64,000 nucleotides of DNA from Opitutia bacterium (lineage in GTDB: Bacteria; Verrucomicrobiota; Verrucomicrobiia; Opitutales; UBA953): NCBI GenBank assembly GCA_947470855.1, contig CANIUQ010000003.1, positions 38,888 to 102,887 of the forward strand, read 5' to 3'. The notes under the pieces were generated by a model. That model was not told the DNA's origin. It saw only the letters and a program-made list of their open reading frames with translations, and searched no databases. Both the position numbers and the translations under genes were made by a program. Within the stretch, counting starts at the first letter, position 1; every line of letters begins with the position of its first letter. This document shows, piece by piece, positions 35,304 through 44,267 of this stretch.

Positions 35304-36205
35304 AACCAACACTTCTTGTTATGGCAGCAGGCATGGGCAGTCGCTACGGCGGGCTCAAACAAATCGATGCCATGGGCCCTTCCGGAGAAACCATCTTAGA
35401 CTACTCTGTTTTTGATGCGATTCGGGCTGGTTTTGGTAAAGTGGTTTTTATTATTCGTCCTGATTTTGCCCAAGATTTTCGCGAAAGAATCGGAACAAAG
35501 TTTTCTGGGAAAATTGAAGTCGACTACGCTTTCCAAACTTTGGACAGACTCCCCGCTGGCTTTAGTGTTCCTGCGGGTCGCGAAAAACCTTGGGGAACGA
35601 CACACGCCATCCTTTGCGCCCGTGACGTCGTCAAAACACCTTTCGCTGTTATCAATGCCGACGACTTTTACGGACAAGATTCCTATGCAGTCTTAGCCAA
35701 AAAATTGCAAAACACTGCATCCGATGCCTCTCATTATTGCATGGTTGGCTTTACGCTCAAAAATACTCTGTCCGACCACGGTACCGTCGCTCGAGGAGTC
35801 TGTCGCGTCAACGAACGTGGATTCTTAACCGATATCCAAGAACTACTCAAAGTCGCTAAGACTGCTCAAGGTGCACAAAACACCCAAGAAGATGGGTCAG
35901 TTATCACGCTGACAGGAAACGAGCCCGTTTCGCTAAACATGTGGGGTTTTACTCCACACATCTTCCCACAGCTTGAGGTTTTATTCAAAGACTTCTTGAA
36001 GCATAAGGGACAGGAGATGAAGAGCGAATGCTATATACCTCTCAGCCTCGGTGAAATTGTTCGCACTGGCCAGGGCGATTGCGCTGTCTTGCGCACCACC
36101 TCCTCGTGGTTCGGTGTCACCTACCGCGAAGACAAGCCAATCGTGCAAGAAAATATCCGCCAACTGGTCAATCAAGGTTTCTATCCTGTTAATCTCTGGG
36201 CTTAA
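35300..36205 (+). CDS. Sugar-phosphate nucleotidyltransferase-like protein
   Basis: 301 residues from ATG 35300, which overlaps the PIG-L stop (ATGA). The nucleotide-binding N-terminus LLVMAAGMGSRYGGLKQID is a variant of the G-x-G-x-R pattern of sugar nucleotidyltransferases. INADDFYGQDSYAVLA gives the metal-binding Asp. The protein belongs to the NTP_transferase group that activates sugar 1-phosphates, and the tail IRQLVNQGFYPVNLW is typical of a subgroup often annotated only as nucleotidyltransferase. Substrate not determinable. The following epimerase gene starts one base after the stop. Confidence 0.85.
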   Translation: MKPTLLVMAAGMGSRYGGLKQIDAMGPSGETILDYSVFDAIRAGFGKVVFIIRPDFAQDFRERIGTKFSGKIEVDYAFQTLDRLPAGFSVPAGREKPWGTTHAILCARDVVKTPFAVINADDFYGQDSYAVLAKKLQNTASDASHYCMVGFTLKNTLSDHGTVARGVCRVNERGFLTDIQELLKVAKTAQGAQNTQEDGSVITLTGNEPVSLNMWGFTPHIFPQLEVLFKDFLKHKGQEMKSECYIPLSLGEIVRTGQGDCAVLRTTSSWFGVTYREDKPIVQENIRQLVNQGFYPVNLWA

Positions 36206-36206
36206 G

Positions 36207-37127
36207 ATGCGTGTTTTAATAACAGGTGGATCTGGTTTTATCGGTTCACATATCGTTGAGCACTTTCAAGGAAAAGCCGAGGTAGTGGTCTTGGATAACT
36301 TCCGCTCGGGTCATCGTTCACATTGCTCCTCTTTTGCCTGTGAAATCATTGAGGGCTCGGTCCTCGATTCCAAGAAACTCTCGCAAGCGATGCGCGGGGT
36401 TGATCAAGTTTATCACTTGGCCGCGATGATTTCTGTGCCCGAGTCGATGCTACATCCTCGGGAGTGTGTTGAAATTAATACTGTTGGCACATTGCAGGTG
36501 CTTGAAGCTGCCGTGGCTGCGAAGGTTAAAAAAGTCGTCCTCGCTTCCTCGGCTGCCATCTATGGTGACAACCCTATTATTCCTAAAGTGGAGACGATGA
36601 CTCCTGAGCCGAAGTCTCCCTACGCCATTACAAAGCTCGATGGTGAATACTACCTCGAACTATTTCGCCGGGAGCATCAATTAGCCACCACGAGTCTACG
36701 TTTCTTCAATGTTTTTGGTCCACGACAAGACCCCAAGTCACCCTATGCAGCCGCCGTTCCAATTTTTATCGAAAAAGCTCTTCGCGGAGAAGCTATCACG
36801 ATTTTTGGTGATGGTGAACAAACCCGCGACTTCATCTATGTTAAAGACATTGTGCGAGCACTGGTTTTCGCCGCCAACGAAACTCCACTTTCAGGTACTT
36901 TTAATGTCGGTTATGGTAAAAAAATAACCATCCGAAGCTTGGCAGAAGAAATTGTTCGTCGCACTCAGTCACGCTCTCGATTGATTTTCCAACCTGAACG
37001 TTTAGGCGATGTGAAGCATTCGATGGCTTCATCCGATAAACTCCAAAAGGCTGGCTGGAAACCTGAGTACTCAGTGGAAAGCGGTCTAGAGTCGACGATT
37101 GATTACTTTAAGAAACTTAGGGCTTAA
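36207..37127 (+). CDS. NAD-dependent sugar-nucleotide epimerase/dehydratase
   Basis: 306 residues from ATG 36207; the longer track ORF runs through the previous gene in another frame. Extended short-chain dehydrogenase with the NAD site ITGGSGFIGSHIVEHF, VYHLAAMISVPES, the serine of ASSAAIYGD, the YxxxK pair in SPYAITKLDGE and SLRFFNVFGPRQDP. Closest in look to UDP-glucose or UDP-GlcNAc 4-epimerases. Together with the two genes before it, it would prepare an activated sugar for envelope glycans. The 3' end overlaps the convergent secreted protein gene by 11 bp. Confidence 0.88.
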   Translation: MRVLITGGSGFIGSHIVEHFQGKAEVVVLDNFRSGHRSHCSSFACEIIEGSVLDSKKLSQAMRGVDQVYHLAAMISVPESMLHPRECVEINTVGTLQVLEAAVAAKVKKVVLASSAAIYGDNPIIPKVETMTPEPKSPYAITKLDGEYYLELFRREHQLATTSLRFFNVFGPRQDPKSPYAAAVPIFIEKALRGEAITIFGDGEQTRDFIYVKDIVRALVFAANETPLSGTFNVGYGKKITIRSLAEEIVRRTQSRSRLIFQPERLGDVKHSMASSDKLQKAGWKPEYSVESGLESTIDYFKKLRA

Positions 37128-37983
37128 CCGTAATCGGTGCACTGAGGTAGTCCTCGGCACCATCATTGATGTTAATCCATAAATCATAGTGGCCTGCCTT
37201 GGGTAGACGTAGACGGAAAGAGAGGGTTGGCTGAGGATCATACTCTTTCCCTTCAAAGGAGGGATGGATATGGGCGTACCCAGGATTTTCCTTCGCCTCA
37301 CCAAACAACACCGCATGACCCAAAGCACCCATGATGGGCATTAACTTGAGCGTGCCTGGCTCCTGGGCAGACTTCAACTGCACTCGAATATAGGCAGACT
37401 CTCCTGCTTTATCCGTCGTCATTTGCAAAGACTTGATTTGGTTGCGAGAAGTTCGAGATGTGGGATTAACGGTAGGATGTTGCCACTGGACAGAGGATTG
37501 AGCCAGCATCGCACGCCCAGTACGCAAGGGGACAAAATCGACAAAGGCTTGAAAATATCCTCCAGGGTTTCCGGCCATAAAAGCTTCAGGAAAGGTGAAT
37601 TCCCAAACTCCCTCCTCCTTCGATGCGGGGTGTAGGTGAATGTAATCCGAACGGCCGCTAATCTGACGTAAATGCAGGTGTATCTTCTCCGTATGGGAAA
37701 TACCTATTTCATAATCTGTAAATGGTCGTCCATCCTCTTTCAGTAATCGAAGATGACCGCCCTGTCCTTCTATTTTTATATCTAATTTGACTGGAAACTG
37801 CATCACCTGCGGTTGGTAATAATTCGCCTCCTCATTGACCCCACAAAACTCTACCCCATTAAAAATGACTGGCTGATGGTCAGCATGTAAAAAGGCACAG
37901 TGCGTATCAGGCAATGAACGAAGACCAAAAAAAAGTAGGACCGCCCCAGCGGTAAGCCAAAGGGTTTGTCGTAAAGGACTCAT
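37117..37983 (-). CDS. Unrecognised secreted protein next to SCO-like gene
   Basis: 288 residues with an N-terminal signal or anchor (LWLTAGAVLLFFGLRSL). The mature part has His-containing beta-rich blocks: SDYIHLHPASKEEGVWEF, ALGHAVLFGEA, YAHIHPSFEG and a final LRLPKAGHYDLWININ. The paired IHLHP/IHPS motifs suggest metal binding, possibly copper, and similar proteins occur with SCO and cytochrome oxidase genes, but I cannot name the family. Its start overlaps the SCO-like stop by four bases, so a joint function is likely. Last gene of the minus-strand operon. Confidence 0.72.
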   Translation of the reverse strand: MSPLRQTLWLTAGAVLLFFGLRSLPDTHCAFLHADHQPVIFNGVEFCGVNEEANYYQPQVMQFPVKLDIKIEGQGGHLRLLKEDGRPFTDYEIGISHTEKIHLHLRQISGRSDYIHLHPASKEEGVWEFTFPEAFMAGNPGGYFQAFVDFVPLRTGRAMLAQSSVQWQHPTVNPTSRTSRNQIKSLQMTTDKAGESAYIRVQLKSAQEPGTLKLMPIMGALGHAVLFGEAKENPGYAHIHPSFEGKEYDPQPTLSFRLRLPKAGHYDLWININDGAEDYLSAPITVKP

Positions 37984-38825
37984 GGTTGGGCAGAAAGTTC
38001 ATTCAGTGTTTTGAAGTAACGCGCCACGGCGACGGCGTCAAAAACCGCCCCCTCCCTTCTCTGTAAGATTCGCCCCTCGGCACTGACAAGAATCAGCGCA
38101 GCATTATGGACAATGGTTCCATCTTCGCGCGTAGTAATAATACCATATTGGCGCATTAAATGATTAATTTGTGCCAAATTACCTGTGAGGAACTCATGTC
38201 GTGCGAGAGGGATTTTTCGACTATCGGCATAGGTGCGAAGCACCCCTGGAGAGTCATAGGTCGGATCAAAGGAAATAGTAAGTAACTTAACGTTAGCGAG
38301 CTGTGAATCCTTATCCAATTCCTCCGCTAACCGTTGCATGGCCTGCGTCGAGGCAGGACACATTCGTGCATTCGCACAGCGGGTAAAAATAAAATTAATC
38401 GCCAAGGGATGCCCTAAGAAATCTTTTTTCAGACGAAATTCACCAGCTTGATTCCAAAGTGCCATGGGAGGCATGAGGTCTTTCGCTCCGCGAGTAACGG
38501 CTCGACTACGTTCCATAATGTCGCGATTTAGCGCCTCCGTAATTTCTGCCATTTGTCGAAGTTCAACGGGTTCTGCGGGAAAAATTCGCTCCGCCCGCAA
38601 AGACCCCTCGGAATTTACAAGCTCGACCGAGACCCGACGTTTCTTCCAACCGATTGCTACATCGCCCGAGGAGATTTTGACAGGACGAGTCAGTGAGCCA
38701 CTCTCCCAGGAGGCTTCGTTTGAAGATTCAGCCGTGATTTGCAAATAACCTTCCTCCCTGACTACCTCCGCCTCTAAATATGAGGCTAAAAGTAAAAAAA
38801 ACCCGAGAGTGAAAAATTTATTCAT
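37980..38825 (-). CDS. SCO1/SenC-like copper/thioredoxin-fold protein
   Basis: 281 residues with a signal peptide (FFTLGFFLLLASYLEAE). An N-terminal ~120-residue region of unknown role contains a CopC-like or copper-helper pattern (SVELVNSEGSLRAERIFP). The thioredoxin-like SCO domain follows, with the metal site FIFTRCANARMCPASTQAM (two cysteines separated by five residues instead of the usual three) and the distal His in GTIVHNAALILVS. SCO proteins insert copper into cytochrome oxidase or act as periplasmic thiol reductants. The neighbour downstream is a secreted His-rich protein. It overlaps the Ppx/GppA gene by eight bases. Confidence 0.85.
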   Translation of the reverse strand: MNKFFTLGFFLLLASYLEAEVVREEGYLQITAESSNEASWESGSLTRPVKISSGDVAIGWKKRRVSVELVNSEGSLRAERIFPAEPVELRQMAEITEALNRDIMERSRAVTRGAKDLMPPMALWNQAGEFRLKKDFLGHPLAINFIFTRCANARMCPASTQAMQRLAEELDKDSQLANVKLLTISFDPTYDSPGVLRTYADSRKIPLARHEFLTGNLAQINHLMRQYGIITTREDGTIVHNAALILVSAEGRILQRREGAVFDAVAVARYFKTLNELSAQP

Positions 38826-39744
38826 GACTGAAAAAGTGTGGCTCTTGTAAGAGGATGTGAATCACGCCATGACGCAAGCCGCGGGAGGTAAAATAAAACG
38901 CTTCGGCTTTCGTTAAATCGGCTAATGCACAAATCGTTATTAAAGCTGCAGGCATGATATCCAGGCGATCCGCAGGAATCCCTGGCACCGAAGATCGCTC
39001 ACTCGCCGAGAGTGAACAGAGACGGTCTTTCAACTCGCGAATTCGCAAAATCGGTAAACGCCCATTCGCCGGCTTCTCGCCGATAGCTTCTAAATAAAGA
39101 CCTAAGGCAACAAAACCACCGCCCGCGCCAACAACTAAGTACTCTTCGGGATGAGAAACCTGAAGAAAATCTTGCACATTACGCACGACCTCGGTCGAGA
39201 TATCGAGTTCTTTTTGAGCATCAATTTTACCTAATTCACCCTGTAAAAAAGCCTGCGTCAAACGTACCGAACCCAAGGGAAAACTTTTCGCACGAAGACA
39301 GATATCACGATTCAAAATCATCGCTTCTAAACTTCCTCCGCCTAAATCAAAAACAATCATCTTGGAGTAAGAAGAAAAAGCGGGATCGCTTCTCACTCCC
39401 TCCGCCGTTAAACGTGCTTCAACCTCACCAGAAATAACCGTCAGTGGTAAATGGGTGAGAACCTTAACACGTTGAATCAAATCCATTCGATTCGAACATT
39501 CCCGCAACGCACTGGTACCCACAATTGCGATATCCTTAGCTCCATTCTCTCTGGCGAAATCCACCAGACGCGCGATCGCATTAGCAGCCATCTCCACCCG
39601 GTCGGGCGTTAGTTCCATCTTAGGACCTACGGGGTAGATGCGAACGGACTCCGTTTTTCGCGCGATATCTTGATCAGTCAAAGCGTCAACCACCACCGCT
39701 TTGATTGAGTTTGAACCCACATCAATAACAGCCAAACGTTTCAT
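38818..39744 (-). CDS. Ppx/GppA family phosphatase
   Basis: 308 residues of the actin-like ATPase fold: VIDVGSNSIKAVVVDA, IVGTSALRECSNR, VISGEVEARL, IVFDLGGGSLEAMI and VVGAGGGFVALG. It is the short form (about 300 residues), lacking the C-terminal HD-type domain of E. coli Ppx. It may degrade polyphosphate or the guanosine pentaphosphate alarmone; which one cannot be decided. It sits five bases after the LpxR-like gene. Confidence 0.92.
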   Translation of the reverse strand: MKRLAVIDVGSNSIKAVVVDALTDQDIARKTESVRIYPVGPKMELTPDRVEMAANAIARLVDFARENGAKDIAIVGTSALRECSNRMDLIQRVKVLTHLPLTVISGEVEARLTAEGVRSDPAFSSYSKMIVFDLGGGSLEAMILNRDICLRAKSFPLGSVRLTQAFLQGELGKIDAQKELDISTEVVRNVQDFLQVSHPEEYLVVGAGGGFVALGLYLEAIGEKPANGRLPILRIRELKDRLCSLSASERSSVPGIPADRLDIMPAALITICALADLTKAEAFYFTSRGLRHGVIHILLQEPHFFSHE

Positions 39745-39749
39745 CGAGA

Positions 39750-40700
39750 TTAAAATTTAACTTCCCCTCTAAAGCCACCGAAGTAATGCGGATCGAGTTG
39801 TGTCTCAAACTCCTTGCTGCGCATGGCGAGGTAATACGACAACTCAACGCTATGGACACACATCGTAGCCCCGATGGCTAACTGTCCTACGACTGGATTG
39901 CGGGCTACACTGCGTGATTCACGAAAGTTTGTCCCATCGGTCGCATAATTTCTCATTACCACTTCCACTTGTGCATCAGCAAAAAACCAAGAAGAGAATT
40001 TATCTAAACTCGCATCAGAAAAATTGGGATTATAAGCAGAGCCATGACGAATAAAAGTTTGCCCCCAATTCCGCTCAAAGCCTACCCCCCAGCGAAATTG
40101 TGTGCCAAAAATAGCCTCAGTTCGCATCGTGCCAAATTGCAATGCCCCACGTGTAATTAAATCCCGCAAACCCAAACCTGACTGGTCAAAAAGAAACCGG
40201 CGTCGAAACTCGATATCGACATTGAGCACAATTTCATTGGGCACTTGAGTACCCCAACCCGCAGTTGTCGGCGTACCAACTAAATCATGAAAACGATTTT
40301 GTATCGTTTCGCCTAAGGCCGATGGACCAATGACACCGAGGTTTCCCTCGACGATGAACAAACAATCTTTTCGACCACCGCGATCGAGAACCTGTCCATA
40401 ACCGTAGGTCAAATACAAGGCGGCTGAATAAGGTAAGTCGGTATCAGGTGGATTCGGATTCGAAGTATCCGATGGCGTATTAATCTCTTGGGTAAGTGCC
40501 CAAAAATGATGCGCATCACCTTGGTAGGAAATTCTTAGACCCTGGGTGTAGTAGCGGTCTTGATTCTTGATGGCAAATTTATCATTCTCTTCCCAAATCG
40601 AAACAATCCCTTTGAGACCCGAGGCAACCGGCAAAGAAGGCACTGTTTCCTGTGCCCAAAGTGTGCCTATCGTCGCGATGAATAAGGGAAGTTTTTTCAT
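39750..40700 (-). CDS. LpxR-like outer-membrane lipid A deacylase (DUF2219)
   Basis: About 316 residues with a signal peptide (KKLPLFIATIGTLWAQ). The family hallmark is WEENDKFAIKNQDRYYTQGLRISY, with the Asn, Asp and Thr/Gln of the active region, followed by a pattern of alternating polar and apolar residues that fits a 12-strand beta barrel and an aromatic C-terminus (FRGEVKF). LpxR removes the 3'-acyloxyacyl group of lipid A. ATG 40700 was chosen over 40718 because it starts the signal peptide directly. First gene of the minus-strand operon and divergent from mlaE. Whether it is active on lipid A is inferred. Confidence 0.85.
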   Translation of the reverse strand: MKKLPLFIATIGTLWAQETVPSLPVASGLKGIVSIWEENDKFAIKNQDRYYTQGLRISYQGDAHHFWALTQEINTPSDTSNPNPPDTDLPYSAALYLTYGYGQVLDRGGRKDCLFIVEGNLGVIGPSALGETIQNRFHDLVGTPTTAGWGTQVPNEIVLNVDIEFRRRFLFDQSGLGLRDLITRGALQFGTMRTEAIFGTQFRWGVGFERNWGQTFIRHGSAYNPNFSDASLDKFSSWFFADAQVEVVMRNYATDGTNFRESRSVARNPVVGQLAIGATMCVHSVELSYYLAMRSKEFETQLDPHYFGGFRGEVKF

Positions 40701-40790
40701 TTCCGAGAGTATCAGCAAATGCGGTTAAGCCTGCGGGACAATGCCTTTCTGCTTGAGAATCCAACGAGTCCCAAGTATTTGGCTATCAGG

Positions 40791-41885
40791 ATGTCACAAA
40801 CTCAACCCGTACCTCCTCGTGCCATCGTCGAAGTCGATAGCCATGGTACGGTCCACATAACACTTTCGGGAGAGTGGAAAATTTCCAACCCATTACCGAG
40901 TATCTCATTCAAGGGGGATAAAGTTAAACTCCGGGTCGAAGATTTAGACGGTTTCGACTCCTCTCTGCCCGCATGGATTCATCATCATTTCCAAAATGTT
41001 CGGCAACTCGACCTTGAGTCATTACCGCCTCGCCTAAAATCTCTGGTCAATCTTGCCGAGAAATCAACAACTTGGGATTCCAGTTCGCGTCCACCTACCT
41101 TCGTCGAAAAATTTGGTATTTGGGGAATTGATAGCTTTCTCTCATGGCAAAGAGCTATGGATCATATCGGCCAAACGGCTGTCGGCTTGTGGCGTACTTT
41201 ATTAGGTCGAGGGCGGGTCAACTGGAACGACTTCACTCTGCAACTTCAATCGTCAGGTGTCGATGCCTTGCCCATTGTCGCGCTCTTAGGATTTCTAACT
41301 GGCCTTATCATGGCTTATGTAGGGCTTATTCAGTTACGACAGGTCGGTGCGACCATTTACGTAGCCAACCTCGTTGCACTGGCGATGACTCGTGAAATGG
41401 GTGCACTGATGACAGGAGTGATTACCTGCGGACGCACTTCGACCGCTTTCGCCTCCCAACTAGGTAGCATGAATGTCAGTCAAGAGACTGATGCATTGCG
41501 TGCTCTAGGAATCAATCCCGTGGAGTATCTCGCCGTGCCAAGAATTCTGGCAGTAACATTGATGGTACCTCTGCTCAGTATTTTTGCGGCCTTTATCGGT
41601 ATTTTTGGAGGTATGGTCGTGGCCTGTGCAGGCGACCTCAGTGTTAATCAGTACCTTACTCAGGCCATCAAAGCCATCAGCTTTAAAAGTTTCTTGGTAG
41701 GTTTTTATAAATCAATCGCCTTTGCTTTCATCGCTGCTTGGGCGGGATGTTACCGAGGGTATGTTGCCCAACGCTCTGCCTTAGGAGTGGGAGATGCTGC
41801 CACAACCGCAGCCGTTTTAGGCATCACTCTCATCGTCATCGCTGACGCACTCTTTGCGGTTATTTTTAATCTTTATAATTTCTAA
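40791..41885 (+). CDS. mlaE: MlaE-family lipid ABC permease with N-terminal STAS-like domain
   Basis: About 364 residues from ATG 40791. The N-terminal ~90 residues (VEVDSHGTVHITLSGEWKI, LRVEDLDGFDSSLPAWI) look like a STAS domain, the fold of the separate E. coli MlaB. The rest is MlaE: LPIVALLGFLTGLIMAYVG, TREMGALMTGVITCGRTSTAFAS and VEYLAVPRILAVTLMVP. The permease forms the inner-membrane part of a retrograde/anterograde phospholipid transporter. The 3' end overlaps mlaF as TAATG. First gene of a long plus-strand operon. Confidence 0.93.
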   Translation: MSQTQPVPPRAIVEVDSHGTVHITLSGEWKISNPLPSISFKGDKVKLRVEDLDGFDSSLPAWIHHHFQNVRQLDLESLPPRLKSLVNLAEKSTTWDSSSRPPTFVEKFGIWGIDSFLSWQRAMDHIGQTAVGLWRTLLGRGRVNWNDFTLQLQSSGVDALPIVALLGFLTGLIMAYVGLIQLRQVGATIYVANLVALAMTREMGALMTGVITCGRTSTAFASQLGSMNVSQETDALRALGINPVEYLAVPRILAVTLMVPLLSIFAAFIGIFGGMVVACAGDLSVNQYLTQAIKAISFKSFLVGFYKSIAFAFIAAWAGCYRGYVAQRSALGVGDAATTAAVLGITLIVIADALFAVIFNLYNF

Positions 41886-42643
41886 TGACCGCCGACTCAT
41901 CCATTTTGCGCTGTAACGATTTAGCCGTAGGCTATGGCGACAAGCCCGTGATGAGTCATTTGAGTTTCACTTTAGAACCTGGAAAAATACTAGCGATTGT
42001 CGGTCCGAGTGGTTGCGGGAAAAGCACCTTAATGCGAGTACTTGGTGGCCTTGATCAACCAATCGAGGGTGAATGCTTCTTACTCCAACATAATTTAGTC
42101 ACCGCCACAGCTCGCGAAAAAGAGGAGACTTTAAAACAAACCGGATTTTTATTCCAAGGCTCGGCTCTCTTTTCCTCCTTAACATTGAGGGAAAATGTCG
42201 AAATGCCGATGCGGGAATTCCTCAAAGTTTCACCCGCCCAAATACGTCAACTCGCTGAATATAAATTAGCGTTGGTTGGCTTAGCGGATGCGATGGATAA
42301 ACTTCCCTCTGAAATCAGTGGCGGTATGGCCAAACGAGCTGGCATAGCCCGCGCCATGGCCCTGGATCCTGAAATCATCTTTTTGGATGAACCCAGTGCG
42401 GGTCTCGACCCCATTACCTCGGCAAGGTTAGACGAACTTATTCTCAAATTACGCGAGTCTTTTGGCACTACCATTGTTCTAGTAAGCCACGAGGTCCCCA
42501 GCATTTTACGTACGGCCGACTTCTGCGTTTACCTTGACCCCGACACGGGCACGATGAGCGCCTACGGACCACCTAAGACACTGCTCCATAATCAATCGAA
42601 TCGTAAAGTTCACGACTTCTTCTTCCGCCCTACTATTTCGTAA
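41885..42643 (+). CDS. mlaF: MlaF-like ABC ATPase
   Basis: 252 residues. Walker A IVGPSGCGKSTLMRVL, signature EISGGMAKRAGIARAMA, Walker B EIIFLDEPSAGLDPIT and switch His in VLVSHEVPSIL. SGGMAKRA is the MlaF form of the ABC signature. It is encoded between the permease and the MCE protein and powers lipid transport. Coupled to mlaE by a one-base overlap and followed by mlaD after two bases. Confidence 0.95.
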   Translation: MTADSSILRCNDLAVGYGDKPVMSHLSFTLEPGKILAIVGPSGCGKSTLMRVLGGLDQPIEGECFLLQHNLVTATAREKEETLKQTGFLFQGSALFSSLTLRENVEMPMREFLKVSPAQIRQLAEYKLALVGLADAMDKLPSEISGGMAKRAGIARAMALDPEIIFLDEPSAGLDPITSARLDELILKLRESFGTTIVLVSHEVPSILRTADFCVYLDPDTGTMSAYGPPKTLLHNQSNRKVHDFFFRPTIS

Positions 42644-42645
42644 TC

Positions 42646-43695
42646 ATGCGTCGAACCGCCAATAAATCTCTCATCGGTGCCTTTGTTGCAAGTGGCATCG
42701 TGCTTTTTATTGTCGCATTTATCTTATTAGGCGCTGGCTCTTTCTCTGGCTCACGTCCCAATGCTCTGGCTTACTTTGATGACTCAGTCAGTGGCTTAGA
42801 TATCGGAGCTCCCGTTAAATTTCGCGGAGTGACTATTGGACGCGTTTCTCAGGTTTTATTGCGTACTGCCGGCCAAACCAATACCGACTACGCGATCCCC
42901 GTGGTTCTCGAGTTCACCCCCGACCTCATGAATCGTCGTGGTCTCGACCAAACGCTACTCGATAAAGAAGGTCTTCGTCTTTCGATTGAAAAAGGATTAC
43001 GCGCCAAACTCCAACAACAGTCGGTTATCACTGGAGTACTCTATGTTGAACTCGATTACTTTCCTGATACCACGTATCGCTTGCACGACACTCGCAGCGA
43101 ACAGCCTGAAATCCCGACCCTGCCTTCGAATTTGGGCGCTCTCACCAAAGCCGTTTCTCAAACTCTCGATCAGTTAAGTCGAGTCGACTTCGTCTCCATC
43201 ACCAAAAAAGTAGATTCTATTCTCACCCGAATTGATAAGGGAACGGCACAAATTGAATTTGAGAAAATCAACGGCAACCTAGTTCAGGCTTCAAGTAATA
43301 TTGCCCGAATTACGAGTGACCCTGCCATTACCCAAGCCATCAATGATTTTTCTGCAGCCATGCAATCCGTTGATGCTTTAGTTAAACGCATTAGCGCTAA
43401 TGCTGACCCGATGGTGGATGATTTAAAAGGCATGGCTACAGCGGGTCGTAAAGCCCTAGAAAGACTCAATGAGGCCGCTGAAAATGTCCGCGCACTGACC
43501 AAGGCCGGATCGCCCACCCGCCGGGAACTCGATACAGCCTTAGCCGATGTTTCTGAAGCGGCTAATGCGATTCGTTCATTTGCAGACTTTATCGAACGCA
43601 ACCCCGAAACCATTATTCAAGGGCGAGGCCCTAAATCCGCTCTCCCCGAAATTCCGGAAGTGGATTTAAAGAAAAAAGAAAATGCCCAGCCATGA
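42646..43695 (+). CDS. mlaD: MlaD-like MCE-domain protein
   Basis: 349 residues. One N-terminal membrane helix (FVASGIVLFIVAFILLGAG), then a single MCE domain (YFDDSVSGLDIGAPVKFRGVTIGRV) to about residue 120, and a long helical C-terminus (residues ~170-320) with coiled-coil-like AAENVRALTKAGSPTRRELD. Longer than E. coli MlaD and closer to PqiB/Mce-type proteins that form a periplasmic channel. Partner of mlaE/mlaF. Confidence 0.93.
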   Translation: MRRTANKSLIGAFVASGIVLFIVAFILLGAGSFSGSRPNALAYFDDSVSGLDIGAPVKFRGVTIGRVSQVLLRTAGQTNTDYAIPVVLEFTPDLMNRRGLDQTLLDKEGLRLSIEKGLRAKLQQQSVITGVLYVELDYFPDTTYRLHDTRSEQPEIPTLPSNLGALTKAVSQTLDQLSRVDFVSITKKVDSILTRIDKGTAQIEFEKINGNLVQASSNIARITSDPAITQAINDFSAAMQSVDALVKRISANADPMVDDLKGMATAGRKALERLNEAAENVRALTKAGSPTRRELDTALADVSEAANAIRSFADFIERNPETIIQGRGPKSALPEIPEVDLKKKENAQP

Positions 43696-44267
43696 GACTG
43701 ATTATCTTTATTCTATTAAGTTCACTTTGGCTCACGGGCTGTATCGTTTTTGATAAAAAAAGCACCTCGGTTAATTTTTATCAACTTTCTGCTCCGGCAG
43801 CCTCTCCGCAAAAAGATAGCCCCATCATTTTCGTTCCGCGTGCACAAATTCCTTCCAGCCTGCGACGTCCAAACTTGGTACTAACCGAAGAAAAAGGTGA
43901 ATTATCCCTCAACGATAATACACGCTGGGTATCTCCATTGGATCGCGCCATCAGCGAAACCATTGCAAGAAACATTACACTTAACACCCAATTACCTACC
44001 ACAGCACAGACTCCCTCTGGTGACTACTTTGTCCTACTGATCGATATCTCCGAGTTTAACCTCGGCCGCCAAGGTGCAACCCTGCATCTCTCTTATCGAT
44101 TAGAGACCGACAAAGGGGATTTAATTAAGCAAGGTTACGGGAAATGGGAGAATAAAGCTAACAACGATCCTGCAAGTTTAGTGAAAGCACAGTCTATTAA
44201 CCTTGCCAATGCAGCCGGAGAAATCAGCCAAGTGATTATCGATCACACTCCATCACCCGCCCGATGA
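43692..44267 (+). CDS. PqiC/DUF330-type ABC transport auxiliary lipoprotein
   Basis: 191 residues with a lipoprotein signal (IFILLSSLWLTGC, lipobox LTGC). VNFYQLSAP and RWVSPLDRAISETIARNI are the hallmarks of the PqiC/ABC-type auxiliary family, which completes MCE transporters at the outer membrane. It overlaps mlaD by ATGA. It takes the place that MlaC/MlaA hold in E. coli, which are not found here, so the operon is a mixed Mla/Pqi type. Confidence 0.88.
   Translation: MRLIIFILLSSLWLTGCIVFDKKSTSVNFYQLSAPAASPQKDSPIIFVPRAQIPSSLRRPNLVLTEEKGELSLNDNTRWVSPLDRAISETIARNITLNTQLPTTAQTPSGDYFVLLIDISEFNLGRQGATLHLSYRLETDKGDLIKQGYGKWENKANNDPASLVKAQSINLANAAGEISQVIIDHTPSPAR

Noticed and set aside
36051-36206. 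N-terminal 52 residues of the epimerase ORF
   Set aside because: It is the nucleotidyltransferase gene read in another frame. The NAD-binding motif starts right at ATG 36207.
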